In this document: piece by piece, positions 46,603-55,544 of the stretch
Numbering within the stretch: position 1 is the stretch's first letter
Layout: every line of letters begins with the position of its first letter
Assembly: GCF_001436455.1 (NCBI RefSeq)
Contig: NZ_AYYU01000005.1
Coordinates: forward strand, 28,123 to 92,122
DNA from: Lactobacillus jensenii DSM 20557
Lineage (GTDB): Bacteria; Bacillota; Bacilli; Lactobacillales; Lactobacillaceae
Length of the DNA: 64,000 bases
Reading direction: 5' to 3'
Made by a program: the position numbers and the translations under genes
Notes under the pieces: model-generated
Told to the model about the DNA's origin: nothing
The model's input: the letters and a program-made list of their open reading frames with translations, nothing else
The model's database searches: none

Positions 46603-48057
46603 TTACCATAATCCAATAATCTTCATCCAGCCCAAACCAAAGACAATAAAGAAAGCGATGTAGAACAAACCGAGAATGAAATTCATCTTCCACCATTCAC
46701 CTTGTTCAACGTAGCCACTACCTGCTAACACTGATGCAGGACCATTTGCATAGTGTGTAGTTGAAGCCATGATTGCTGAAAACATTGCTAAAAACATTGC
46801 TGCAGTCATCTTTGGTGCACCAGCACTTAAAGCAACAGCTAAGAATGGGCCGTACATTGCAGTGTTGTGGGCAGTCGCACTAGCGAATAAGTAGTGAGTG
46901 TAGAATAGTAAGATACCTAAAATAATTACAACCATAATCCAGCTTTCGTGACCAACTGATTTAGAAATAGTATCTGAAAGCCATTTAATGAAGCCGAACT
47001 TAGTTAAGCGGTTTGCCATGTAAACTAAAATTGAAAGCCAAACTAATACGTTCCAGCCACCCTTTTCAGTTAAGAAGTCGTCGTTTGATAAAACACCAGT
47101 AAGTAAAAGAAGTGACATTGAAATAAAGGCAATCAAAGTTGCATCAAGTTTAATTGAACTTGAAAGCATCCATAAAATTAAAGTTAAGAGGAATATACCA
47201 GCCATGCACATTTCAGGAGCTGATAACTTACCCATCTTCTTCAATTCTGCACTAGCCCATTCCTTAGCATTAGGTGTTTCCTTAATTTCAGGACCATACA
47301 TCTTATAAATAAAGAATGGGACAACCAATAAAGCAATAAGTGCAGGAACACAAGTAGCTTCGAACCAGCCAATCCAAGTGATGTTAACTCCTAATGCCTT
47401 AGCTAATTCAACAGCAACTAAGTTAGGTGCCATCGCAGTCAAGAAAAGCATAGAAGTAATTAAGTTGGCATGGAATTCAACGAAAGTTAAAAATGCCCCC
47501 ATCTTCTTACGACTTGGATCGTTTGGTTTAGAATCAAAATTTTCAGCTAATGATTCTACTAGTGGAAAGACAATACCACCAGCACGAGCGGTGTTAGATG
47601 GAGTTGCAGGACTAACAACTAAGTCAATTGCAGCAACTGCATAACCTAAACCTAATGACTTATGACCAAACCACTCAATGAAGTAAAAGGCAATTCTTTT
47701 ACCAAGACCAGTCTTAATGATACCTCTTGATAACATAAATGCCATCGCAATGAGCCAAGCAGCAGAATTTGAAAATGCTGTTAAAGCAGATGCGTCAACA
47801 GTATGACCTTTAACAATTACATCCTTAATTGGAGCTAAACCTAAGAAAACAGTTAAAGTGTAACCAATTAAAGTAGTAGCAGCAATTGGAAGTGGCTTAA
47901 AAATACAGCCCATAATTGTTGCTAAGAAAATTGCTAACATGTGCCATGCTTGTACAGTAACTCCTGCAGGACGAATAGGAGTCGTGAACCAGAAAATCAA
48001 ACCAACAATAATTGGAATGATGAAGCCTTTATAGTTCACCTTTTCCAAATGTTTCAT
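46603..48057 (-). CDS. DASS family dicarboxylate/citrate transporter (copy 1)
   Basis: 484-residue membrane transporter with about 12 hydrophobic segments of the divalent anion:sodium symporter family (CitT/SodiTl/2-oxoglutarate-malate translocator type). The two family motifs are SPATPSNTARAGGIV (about 151-165) and the C-terminal ATAHNTAMYGPF and STTHYANGPA. E. coli CitT of this family exchanges citrate for succinate. The presence of citrate lyase, fumarase and fumarate reductase beside it supports citrate uptake with succinate export. A hairpin abuts its AGGAGGA ribosome binding site. A close paralogue lies upstream. Confidence 0.9.
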   Translation of the reverse strand: MKHLEKVNYKGFIIPIIVGLIFWFTTPIRPAGVTVQAWHMLAIFLATIMGCIFKPLPIAATTLIGYTLTVFLGLAPIKDVIVKGHTVDASALTAFSNSAAWLIAMAFMLSRGIIKTGLGKRIAFYFIEWFGHKSLGLGYAVAAIDLVVSPATPSNTARAGGIVFPLVESLAENFDSKPNDPSRKKMGAFLTFVEFHANLITSMLFLTAMAPNLVAVELAKALGVNITWIGWFEATCVPALIALLVVPFFIYKMYGPEIKETPNAKEWASAELKKMGKLSAPEMCMAGIFLLTLILWMLSSSIKLDATLIAFISMSLLLLTGVLSNDDFLTEKGGWNVLVWLSILVYMANRLTKFGFIKWLSDTISKSVGHESWIMVVIILGILLFYTHYLFASATAHNTAMYGPFLAVALSAGAPKMTAAMFLAMFSAIMASTTHYANGPASVLAGSGYVEQGEWWKMNFILGLFYIAFFIVFGLGWMKIIGLW

Positions 48058-48070
48058 AAAAAATCCTCCT

Positions 48071-48086
48071 GGGAAAAGTTCTTCCC
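48071..48086 (-). promoter_or_regulatory. Hairpin abutting the Shine-Dalgarno of DASS gene 1
   Basis: GGGAA-GAACTT-TTCCC stem-loop whose base touches AGGAGGA (complement at 48064-48070). Confidence 0.6.
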
Positions 48087-48204
48087 GTTAACAAACTCGC
48101 AAAGTAGTAAGTGGTTCTTCGCTTGCTAAGCATTGCACAATTATTATACACTATTTTTTGCTTTATTTTTAAATATTTTAAAAAATATCCTATTTTTTCA
48201 ACTA

Positions 48205-48244
48205 ATTAAACGTTTTCAACAAATATATTATGATAGCGATTTTT
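48205..48244. promoter_or_regulatory. Two cre-like half-conserved CcpA sites
   Basis: ATTAAACGTTTTCA (48205-48218) matches 12 of 14 positions of the cre consensus TGNNARCGNWWWCA. TGATAGCGATTTTT (48231-48244) matches all but the terminal CA. A TATAAT for the downstream gene (minus strand) lies near 48137. Confidence 0.4.
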
Positions 48245-48273
48245 TATAGTTAAAAGTTTCACATTCATAAAAT

Positions 48274-48320
48274 AAATAAGAGCAATTCAACTTATAAAAA
48301 GTGAATTACTCTTATTTAAA
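48274..48320 (-). terminator. Terminator of DASS gene 2
   Basis: AAATAAGAGTAATTCA/TGAATTGCTCTTATTT-type hairpin with a T-rich tail, just beyond the stop at 48334. Confidence 0.75.
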
Positions 48321-48333
48321 TATTCAAATAAAC

Positions 48334-49755
48334 TTAAAGACCAATAATTTTCATCCAAATACCACCGATTACACCATAAAGGACAAGATAAAACAAACCC
48401 AAAACAAAACTCATTTTCCACCAATCTGTTTGCTTAACATAACCAGATGCAAACAAAGCTGTAGCAGGCCCACAAGAATAATGCGTTGTTGATTGATAAA
48501 TTGCACCAGTAATTCCAAGCATGATAGCTGCAAACATTACTGGCACACCCTCGCCTTGTGCAATAAGTAAAAATGGAGCATACATTGCAACAACATGAGC
48601 TGTTCCACTAGCAAAAAAGTAATGTGTATAGAAATATACTAATACCAAGATAGCCATTACTAGCATGGGATTCATCCCTTTAATGGAATGCTTAATAAAC
48701 AATTGTAACCAATGGATAACACCACCATGGACACTCAATTGACTAGCCATAAAAATTAAAATCGATAACCAAACAACAACATTCCAAGCACCTGTTTCAT
48801 GCAACAAATCATCTGTTGTTAAAATTCCAGAAAGTAATAGTAAAGCAACTGCCAAGAAAGCAACTAAAGTTGCATCTAATCCAATAAAACTTGAAACCAT
48901 CCATAAAGCCAAAGCAAGCACAAAAATTGTCAGCATCAACTTTTCAGCTATTGTCATCTTACCCATTTTTTCAAGCTCATGATCCGCCCACTGCTTAGCA
49001 TTAGGGGTTTCTTTAATTTCTGGTGGATACATCTTATAAATAATGAATGGAACAACTAAAAACGCTATCAAACCAGGAACAAGTGCCGCAAATAACCATT
49101 CAAACCACGAAATATGAACGCCATTTGCTTCTGCAAGTCCGACTGCTGCAACATTTGGGGCCGAAGCTGTCATAAAAAAAGAAGATGAAATTGTATTGGC
49201 ATGAAATTCATTATAAACCAGATATGAGCCAATTTTCTTTTCTGTACCATCCCCAACCTTTGAGCCAAAAGTCTCGGATAAAGATTGAATAATTGGTAAT
49301 ACAATACCACCTGACCGTGCTGTATTGCTAGGAGTTGCAGGTGCAACTAATAAATCAATTAATGAAAGTGAATAGCCTAATCCCAATGTTTTTTTACCAA
49401 AATTACGTACAAAAATTAAGGCAATCCTTCTTCCCAAACCAGTTTTTACAAAACCACGTGCAATCATGTATGCCATGGCAATCATCCACGGAGTTGAATC
49501 TGCAAACGCAGTAAGTGCAAATTTCATCTTGACTAAGCCAGTTAGCAAAATTAAGACATAACTAATAATAGCGACTCCGACAATGGGGAGAGGTTTGGTG
49601 ATACATGCAATAATTGTTGCTAAAAATATTGCAAACAAATGCCAACCAGAAACACTAATTCCAGTTGGTCTAACTGCTGTTAGAAGCCAAAGTAAGACTC
49701 CAACAACAACTGGCACGATAAACCCACGGTAGTTTACCTTAGCCAAATTTTTCAT
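48334..49755 (-). CDS. DASS family dicarboxylate/citrate transporter (copy 2)
   Basis: 473-residue membrane transporter closely related to the downstream copy. They share the N-terminus (MKxLxKVNYxGFIxPxxVG), APATPSNTARSGGIVLP (about 133-149), KETPNAKQWA and the C-terminal SGTAHVVAMYAPF, STTHYSCGPA. It lacks about 12 residues after GLxxxK near position 75 (the PIKDVIVKGHTVDA-like stretch of copy 1). Each gene has its own terminator, so the pair is independently expressed. It may take a different acid (malate, fumarate, succinate or citrate). frdA lies upstream. Confidence 0.9.
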   Translation of the reverse strand: MKNLAKVNYRGFIVPVVVGVLLWLLTAVRPTGISVSGWHLFAIFLATIIACITKPLPIVGVAIISYVLILLTGLVKMKFALTAFADSTPWMIAMAYMIARGFVKTGLGRRIALIFVRNFGKKTLGLGYSLSLIDLLVAPATPSNTARSGGIVLPIIQSLSETFGSKVGDGTEKKIGSYLVYNEFHANTISSSFFMTASAPNVAAVGLAEANGVHISWFEWLFAALVPGLIAFLVVPFIIYKMYPPEIKETPNAKQWADHELEKMGKMTIAEKLMLTIFVLALALWMVSSFIGLDATLVAFLAVALLLLSGILTTDDLLHETGAWNVVVWLSILIFMASQLSVHGGVIHWLQLFIKHSIKGMNPMLVMAILVLVYFYTHYFFASGTAHVVAMYAPFLLIAQGEGVPVMFAAIMLGITGAIYQSTTHYSCGPATALFASGYVKQTDWWKMSFVLGLFYLVLYGVIGGIWMKIIGL

Positions 49756-49770
49756 AAAAATTCCCTCCTG

Positions 49771-49786
49771 ATAGGCAAATGCCTAT
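49771..49786 (-). promoter_or_regulatory. Hairpin abutting the Shine-Dalgarno of DASS gene 2
   Basis: Perfect ATAGGCA-TT-TGCCTAT stem whose base touches CAGGAGGG (complement at 49763-49770). A further imperfect hairpin (CGAACC.../GGCTCG) lies just upstream. Confidence 0.6.
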
Positions 49787-49876
49787 TTCCAAGTACGAGC
49801 CTTATTCGGGTTCGCCAGTATTGATTGGCCTCTTTATTTTACTTTTTTCAAATTTATCTTTGTTTTTTAACTTTTA

Positions 49877-49914
49877 TAAAAATAAGAGGCGTCTAAAATA
49901 GACTCCTCTTATAA
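49877..49914 (-). terminator. fumC-frd terminator
   Basis: ATAAGAGGAGTCT/AGACGCCTCTTAT hairpin with T-rich tail, 11 nt beyond the stop at 49925. Confidence 0.85.
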
Positions 49915-49924
49915 AATATGATTT

Positions 49925-51316
49925 TTAATTTTCACGGATAAACTTGGCCATTTGAATACCTGCTTGACGACCGAAAATAACAGTTTCAGCAATTGAGTTA
50001 CCACCAATTCTGTTGTTTCCGTGAAGTCCGCCAGATACTTCACCTGCAGCGTAAAGACCAGTAATAACATTACCGTTAGTGTCAAGTACCTTGGTTTCTG
50101 GAGTGATGTGGATACCACCCATAGTGTAGTGAATTGCTGGGTGAACGTGTATAGCAAAGAATGGTCCCTTTTCAATTCCACGATCCATACCAGTAGTTCT
50201 ACCAAATTCACTATCATCAGCAGCCTTAACTGCTTCGTTCCAAGTCTTTACAGTAGCTTCTAAGTTACTGCTATCCACGCCAATTTCACTAGCTAATTCT
50301 GCTAAACTTGCACCATGCTTAACTAAACCAATTGCATCGTAGAATTCAACCGCCTTAACATGGTCACGAATACCCTGGTCAAAGATTAAGTATGCACCAT
50401 CTTCATTTAAGCCAGTAATTGCGTTTGAAACAATCTTACGAGTGTTAAGTTCGTTAACAAATCTTTTACCAGCACGGTTAACTAAGATAGCACCTTCACC
50501 GCGGACAGCTTCCCCGATTAAGAAGGTACGGGCACCATCAGTTTGAGCAGTTGGGTGAACTTGAACATATTCCATTTGCATAAGTTGAGCATCAACTGCT
50601 TCAGCAAGTTTCAAACCGTCACCAGTAGCACCTGCTTGGTTAGTAGTCTTGTAGTCAACTAAGTCGGGACGGTATTTCTTCATCATTTCTTTTGAAGCAC
50701 CAAAACCGCCAGAAGCAAGCAAAACCGCCTTAGCAGCAACTTTCTTAAGGCCTGATTCTGTTTCTACTTCAATACCAGTAACAGCCTTACCAGTTTGAAC
50801 AAGCTTAGTAACCTTAGCCTTGTTGAAGACTGGAATATCTTCTTCTTGAATCTTCTTAAGTAAACCAGTAACTAAGTAGCCACCAACTGGAGCCATTGAA
50901 GCTGGACGGTGAGCACGCTTTTTGCTCATACCACCAGTAATGGTTAAGTCAGTTAAGTCAATACCGTGATCTTCAAGCCAAGAAATAGCAACAGCTGAGT
51001 GATCAACAAAGTATCTTAACATGTCACGGTCGTTTAACAAACCGCCACCTTTTAAAGTTTCTTTGTAAAAGTCTTCTTTATTATCAATAATACCTTGGGC
51101 AAATTGAACATTTGATTCAGAAGCATTCATACCTGAAGAAGCTTTATTAGTGTTACCACCTAAGCCTTCATTTTTTTCAAAGACGGCAACCTTTAAGCCT
51201 AACTCATGTGCTTGCATTGCTGCAGTTAAACCAGTACCACCAGCACCAACAATAACTGCATCATAACTTTCAGCAATTTCAGAACTATCTTTTGGTGTGA
51301 AAACAAATTTCGCCAT
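49925..51316 (-). CDS. Soluble fumarate reductase flavoprotein
   Basis: FAD-containing enzyme of the fumarate reductase/succinate dehydrogenase flavoprotein family, 463 residues. The dinucleotide fold VIVGAGGTGLTAAM and EKNEGLGGNTNKASSGMN is at about 22-65. HPTAQTDGARTFLIGEAVRGEGA and GRTTGMDRGI supply substrate-site residues, and YAAGEVSGGLHGNNRIGGNS binds FAD near the C-terminus. It lacks a signal peptide, heme domain and FMN-binding domain, so a cytosolic single-subunit type. Start ATG chosen after AAAGGAG; a TTG one codon upstream is possible. It follows fumC by 17 nt and would make succinate. Confidence 0.9.
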   Translation of the reverse strand: MAKFVFTPKDSSEIAESYDAVIVGAGGTGLTAAMQAHELGLKVAVFEKNEGLGGNTNKASSGMNASESNVQFAQGIIDNKEDFYKETLKGGGLLNDRDMLRYFVDHSAVAISWLEDHGIDLTDLTITGGMSKKRAHRPASMAPVGGYLVTGLLKKIQEEDIPVFNKAKVTKLVQTGKAVTGIEVETESGLKKVAAKAVLLASGGFGASKEMMKKYRPDLVDYKTTNQAGATGDGLKLAEAVDAQLMQMEYVQVHPTAQTDGARTFLIGEAVRGEGAILVNRAGKRFVNELNTRKIVSNAITGLNEDGAYLIFDQGIRDHVKAVEFYDAIGLVKHGASLAELASEIGVDSSNLEATVKTWNEAVKAADDSEFGRTTGMDRGIEKGPFFAIHVHPAIHYTMGGIHITPETKVLDTNGNVITGLYAAGEVSGGLHGNNRIGGNSIAETVIFGRQAGIQMAKFIREN

Positions 51317-51333
51317 CAAGAATTCTCCTTTAA

Positions 51334-52737
51334 TTAGTCTTCTGGCTTACTACGGTCGATGTTAGTCATCTTGAGTAAGTCCATCCATTCATCGTATTGT
51401 TCTTCGGTAACTTTACCAGACTTAAGTGCTGCTTCACGTAAGGTTGTACCTTCCTTGTCAGCAGTTTGAGCAATAGTTGCTGCTTCGTGGTAACCAATGT
51501 GTGGTGACAAAGCAGTAACAGTCATAAGTGAGTTTTCAAGTAAGTCATCCATCCGGTCAGCATTAACAGTTAAGCCATGAATCATTCTATCAGCAAAACC
51601 AGTAATTGTACCAGTTAAAATGTCACAAGAATCAAGGAAGGCTGCAATCATCACAGTCTTGTATACGTTCATTTCGAAGTTACCTTGTGATGCAGTAAAG
51701 GTAATAGTAGTGTCGTTACCAAATACCTTTGCGGCTGCCATAGTTACTGCTTCTGCTTGAGTTGGGTTAACCTTACCTGGCATAATTGATGAACCTGGTT
51801 CGTTTGCAGGAATGTTTAATTCGTTGTAACCAGCTCTTGGACCTGAAGCTAAGAAACGAATATCTTGAGCAATCTTAAACATATCAGCTGCTAAAGTCTT
51901 AAGTGCGCCGTGCATTACGTCAATACCTGAGTGGTGAGCTAAGCCCCAGAATTTGTTAGTATCAACTTTGAATTCATGACCGTAAACCTTTGAAAGCTTA
52001 CCGGCAATCTTCTCAGTCATACCTGGTGCAGCATTCAAACCAGTACCAACAGCAGTACCACCAATAGCTAATTCGTATAAAGTTGGCTTTAATTGACGAA
52101 TGTATGCTAAGTCATGCTTTAATGCTGAAATGTAGCCGGAAACTTCTTGACCAAAAGTAAGTGGAGTTGCGTCTTGAAGGTGGGTACGACCAACCTTAAC
52201 AGTCTTCCAGTACTTGTTTTGCTTTTCTTTTAATTCGTTAATTAGATGTTCAATTGCAAGTTCAAGCTTATCAATTGCTTCAACAGCAACAATGTTCATT
52301 GCAGTTGGGTAAGTATCGTTTGATGATTGACCACGGTTAACATCATCGTTAGGTAAAATGTTAAGACCTGGGTGAAGCTTGTTAGCTAAGTTGGCAACAA
52401 CTTCGTTAACGTTCATATTACTTTGAGTACCTGAACCAGTTTGTAAAACGTGAAGTGGGAAGTCCTTACGTAATTCTCCATCACTTAATGAAAGCAAGTG
52501 GTCAATTGCATCTTCAATTGCCTTACCCTTTTCTTCAGGTTCATCCCCAACTTCAACGTTAGATTGTGCAGCAGCCTTCTTTAAGTGAAGGAAGGCACGG
52601 ATAATTTGAAGTGGCATTAATTCACCACTTGGGAAGTTATTGCGACTTCTTTCAGTTTGTGGACCCCATAATGCTTCCTTAGGAATCTTAACAGGACCAA
52701 TAGTATCGCTTTCAATTCTGTATTCTTGTTCAGCCAT
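51334..52737 (-). CDS. fumC: Class II fumarate hydratase
   Basis: Iron-independent fumarase that interconverts malate and fumarate. The 467-residue length is typical. Signatures include TGSGTQSNMNVNEVVANLA (about 100-118), GRTHLQDATPLTFGQE (catalytic His, about 187) and GSSIMPGKVNPTQAEA (about 317-332). Aspartase shares the last motif, but the TGSGTQ-containing N-terminal half and context favour fumarase. It is first in a two-gene operon with fumarate reductase, under a promoter bearing a consensus cre site. Confidence 0.94.
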   Translation of the reverse strand: MAEQEYRIESDTIGPVKIPKEALWGPQTERSRNNFPSGELMPLQIIRAFLHLKKAAAQSNVEVGDEPEEKGKAIEDAIDHLLSLSDGELRKDFPLHVLQTGSGTQSNMNVNEVVANLANKLHPGLNILPNDDVNRGQSSNDTYPTAMNIVAVEAIDKLELAIEHLINELKEKQNKYWKTVKVGRTHLQDATPLTFGQEVSGYISALKHDLAYIRQLKPTLYELAIGGTAVGTGLNAAPGMTEKIAGKLSKVYGHEFKVDTNKFWGLAHHSGIDVMHGALKTLAADMFKIAQDIRFLASGPRAGYNELNIPANEPGSSIMPGKVNPTQAEAVTMAAAKVFGNDTTITFTASQGNFEMNVYKTVMIAAFLDSCDILTGTITGFADRMIHGLTVNADRMDDLLENSLMTVTALSPHIGYHEAATIAQTADKEGTTLREAALKSGKVTEEQYDEWMDLLKMTNIDRSKPED

Positions 52738-52770
52738 TTTAAATAATCTCCTTACTGAAATTTAGCTTTT

Positions 52771-52784
52771 TGATAGCGCTAACA
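52771..52784. promoter_or_regulatory. CcpA cre site
   Basis: TGATAGCGCTAACA fits the cre consensus TGNNARCGNWWWCA at every fixed position and is nearly palindromic. It lies 6 nt downstream of the fumC -10, where CcpA would block transcription in the presence of preferred sugars. Confidence 0.7.
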
Positions 52785-52789
52785 GCTTT

Positions 52790-52819
52790 ATTATACACCT
52801 ATCTTGTTTAAATATTCAA
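52790..52819 (-). promoter_or_regulatory. fumC-frd promoter
   Basis: TTGAAT (52814-52819) and perfect TATAAT (52790-52795) with an 18-nt spacer on the minus strand. Confidence 0.7.
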
Positions 52820-52867
52820 AAAAACTAGAGATATTTTGAAATATTTGAACAAAGCTATACCTCTATT

Positions 52868-52901
52868 AAAAAAGTCCTTGTACAAAAACACAAGAACTTT
52901 G
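52868..52901 (-). terminator. metQNI terminator
   Basis: AAAGTTCTTGT/ACAAGGACTTTTTT hairpin 9 nt beyond the metI stop. Confidence 0.88.
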
Positions 52902-52909
52902 AGAAAAAA

Positions 52910-53611
52910 TTAACGAACTTGATGGTTAAATTTATTTGCTAGCAAGTCACCAACAACTTGAGTAATAAAAATTAAAATAATAACTAAAATAGTTGCTACT
53001 AAAGTAACATCATTATTAAAGCGATTATAACCGTAAGAAATTGCAGTATTACCTAGACCACCGGCTCCGACAGCCCCAGCCATTGCAGTTAATCCAATAA
53101 GTGAAATAACCGTCACAGTAGATACACGAATCAATTCGCTTCTTGCTTCTTTTAAATAAATTTCAAAAATAATATCTTTAGTAGTCGCACCAAGAGATAA
53201 AGCTGCTTCAATTTTACCTGGATCAATTCCTTTAAGGGCAACTTGAACTTGCCGAGCATAAAATGGAAAAACTCCTAGAGTTAATGGAACAAGAGCTGCT
53301 TTTATACCAATTTGTGTACCAACAATTTTTTGAGTTACAGGTGCAATAAAGGCAAGAAGAATTACAAAGGGAATTGCTCTAAAAATTGAAACGATTTTAT
53401 CAGCTAAGTTATACCAAAACTTGTTTGCTAAGATTCCGCCTTCTTCAGTTAAGACTAAAATTACACCAAAAATTAGTCCTAAAAATCCACCAAAAATAGC
53501 TGACCAAAATGTCATAAACAAAGTTTGAAAGATTGCAGTTCCCCAACCTGCATCCCCACTCCAACCAAGAGAAAAGACATTAGGCAAATATTGTTGTAAT
53601 AAATTAATCAT
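52910..53611 (-). CDS. metI: Methionine ABC transporter permease
   Basis: 233-residue MetI-type permease with about five or six hydrophobic segments. The ATPase-contact EAA loop reads [16 protein letters not shown] (about 131-146). [21 protein letters not shown] (about 174-194) is typical of the family. It overlaps metN by 8 nt and ends the T-box-controlled metQNI operon for methionine (and possibly its sulfoxide) uptake. Confidence 0.94.
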   Translation of the reverse strand: MINLLQQYLPNVFSLGWSGDAGWGTAIFQTLFMTFWSAIFGGFLGLIFGVILVLTEEGGILANKFWYNLADKIVSIFRAIPFVILLAFIAPVTQKIVGTQIGIKAALVPLTLGVFPFYARQVQVALKGIDPGKIEAALSLGATTKDIIFEIYLKEARSELIRVSTVTVISLIGLTAMAGAVGAGGLGNTAISYGYNRFNNDVTLVATILVIILIFITQVVGDLLANKFNHQVR

Positions 53612-54662
53612 TTACTTGTCCCCTTTCATCAAGTTTAGTTACCAATACATTTTCTTGAGCTAAAAATTCTCGAGCTGCTTTTTGTTTTTCAAGATCACCT
53701 TTTAACAAGACAACCAAGGTCCCAATTGGTTCTTCATTCAAAAGTTCAACATTTCCATACAGCATACTTACTTCAACACCAAGTTTTGAATACAATTCGA
53801 TAATAATCGACTTAGTTACGTTACTTAAAGAATAAGTAAGTTGATAAATAGCTTCATTTTCAGATAATTTATCCAAGTTAAGTTTATTAAGAGTTGAAAT
53901 TGCAGCGGAAGAGCCCCCAACAAAGTTTCTTGTTAATTCCTTTTTTGGTTCTAAGAAAATTTGCTTTAAGCTTCCTTCTTCAATTAAGTGACCATGTTCC
54001 ATGACTGCCACGCGATTGGCAATCTTCTTCACAGCTTCCATTTGGTGAGTAATTAAAACAATTGTTAAACCCAATTCTTTGTTTAATTTCTTTAACAAGT
54101 CAAGAATTTGGTTAGTATTTTGAGGATCAAGAGCACTTGTAGCTTCATCTGATAATAAAATTTCTGGATCGTTAGCTAAAGCACGAGCAATAGCCACACG
54201 TTGTTTTTGCCCACCAGATAATTGACTTGGATAAAAGTCAGCCTTTTCTTTTAAATCAACTAATTCAAGTAGACGCAAACTTTTTTCTTCAATTTCTTCA
54301 TCAGATAAGTTACTATGACGCAAAGCAAATGCCACATTTTCTAAGACACTTGTTTCATTTAAAAGATTAAAGCTTTGAAAAATCATTCCGATTTTACGGC
54401 GGCGTTTTTGCAATTCTTTCCCTGAAATAGCGACTTGGCCATTTTTGACAAATGATGTACCTTGAACAATTACATCACCTGCACTTGGTTTTTGCAGCAA
54501 GTTAATTGTTCTAACTAAAGTTGACTTTCCAGCTCCAGAGAAACCTAGAATTCCAAAAATATCACCTTTTTGAATTTTTAAAGTTACACCATCTACAGCT
54601 TTAATAGTTTCTTTCTTTTGTTTAAAGGTAACAGAGATATTATTTAATTCGATAATGCTCAT
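53604..54662 (-). CDS. metN: Methionine ABC transporter ATP-binding protein
   Basis: 352-residue ATPase: Walker [10 protein letters not shown] (about 39-47), signature [15 protein letters not shown] (about 143-157), Walker [14 protein letters not shown], switch His in LITHQM. A C-terminal NIL/ACT-like domain (about 275-348) is present. In E. coli MetN this domain binds methionine for feedback inhibition of transport. It lies between metQ (9 nt) and metI (8-nt overlap). Confidence 0.95.
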   Translation of the reverse strand: MSIIELNNISVTFKQKKETIKAVDGVTLKIQKGDIFGILGFSGAGKSTLVRTINLLQKPSAGDVIVQGTSFVKNGQVAISGKELQKRRRKIGMIFQSFNLLNETSVLENVAFALRHSNLSDEEIEEKSLRLLELVDLKEKADFYPSQLSGGQKQRVAIARALANDPEILLSDEATSALDPQNTNQILDLLKKLNKELGLTIVLITHQMEAVKKIANRVAVMEHGHLIEEGSLKQIFLEPKKELTRNFVGGSSAAISTLNKLNLDKLSENEAIYQLTYSLSNVTKSIIIELYSKLGVEVSMLYGNVELLNEEPIGTLVVLLKGDLEKQKAAREFLAQENVLVTKLDERGQVND

Positions 54663-54671
54663 ATTTGCCTC

Positions 54672-55523
54672 CTATTTAATCTTGATATCCCAACCAGTTA
54701 ATTCAGTATTTCCATAATACTTTTTAACTAATTCTTTAGTCTTCTTTGTTTGGTAAGCCTTAACTACATCAAGATAAATTTGCTTATTTTTATCGCTATT
54801 TCTTGCTGCAATCAAGTTAATCCATTGCTCACTATCTTTGTTAACAGGTTCAACATAGATTGTTTGCTTATCACCTAGCCCTGCTGGGGCAGCATAAGAG
54901 TTGTTTACTACAGCAGCATCGACAGATTTGATAATTCTACCAGCTCGATCAGCTGCAACTTCCTTAATTTGTAATTTTTTCGGATTAGAAGTAATATCTG
55001 CAACACTAACAATTTTTTTCCCACTCTTAAGTTTAATCAACCCAGCATTTTTGAGAACGTATAACGCACGTGATTCATTAGATGCATCATTTGGTACTGC
55101 TATAGTTGCTCCTTCTGGCAAGGATTTAATTGATTTATATTTCAATGAGTAAAGGCGAATTGGAGCAATAATAGTTTTACCTATTGAAACAACATTTGCC
55201 TTATTAGCCTTGTTCCATGCATCTAAGAATGCAAAATGTTGAAAGGCATTCAAATCAATATCACCATTTAGCAAGGCCTTATTAGGCTGATTGTAATCAG
55301 TAAAATTCTTAATCTTAATGGTAATACCATATTTTGCTTTTGCAGCTTTTGCTACACTATCCCAGATTTTAGCGTCTTCTTTAGTTTGGCCAACAACACC
55401 AATAGTGACAGTCTTAGTATTTTCTTTTGGTGCTTGATAAACAAAACTAAAATATCCTGCAACTAGCAAAAAGATAGCAAATATACTAGCAATAATTCGA
55501 TTCTTTCTCCGCTTTTTTTTCAT
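54672..55523 (-). CDS. metQ: Methionine-binding protein, NlpA family, membrane-anchored
   Basis: Substrate-binding component of the methionine ABC importer, 283 residues. A basic start (KKKRRKNR) and hydrophobic segment (about 10-29) are followed by the binding domain from TVTIGVVGQ (about 38), with ALLNGDIDLNAFQHFAFLDAW (about 86-106) as a family hallmark. No cysteine is found at the expected lipobox; the segment ends VAGYFSF. It is therefore probably held by an uncleaved N-terminal helix rather than lipid. The leader carries a T-box with an AUG specifier. Confidence 0.9.
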   Translation of the reverse strand: MKKKRRKNRIIASIFAIFLLVAGYFSFVYQAPKENTKTVTIGVVGQTKEDAKIWDSVAKAAKAKYGITIKIKNFTDYNQPNKALLNGDIDLNAFQHFAFLDAWNKANKANVVSIGKTIIAPIRLYSLKYKSIKSLPEGATIAVPNDASNESRALYVLKNAGLIKLKSGKKIVSVADITSNPKKLQIKEVAADRAGRIIKSVDAAVVNNSYAAPAGLGDKQTIYVEPVNKDSEQWINLIAARNSDKNKQIYLDVVKAYQTKKTKELVKKYYGNTELTGWDIKIK

Positions 55524-55544
55524 TTTATAAAACCTCTTTCTTCA

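Noticed and set aside
49909..50263. ORFs of 102 and 80 codons over the frdA 3' end
   Set aside because: Shadows of the fumarate reductase gene, which has conserved flavin motifs in its own frame.
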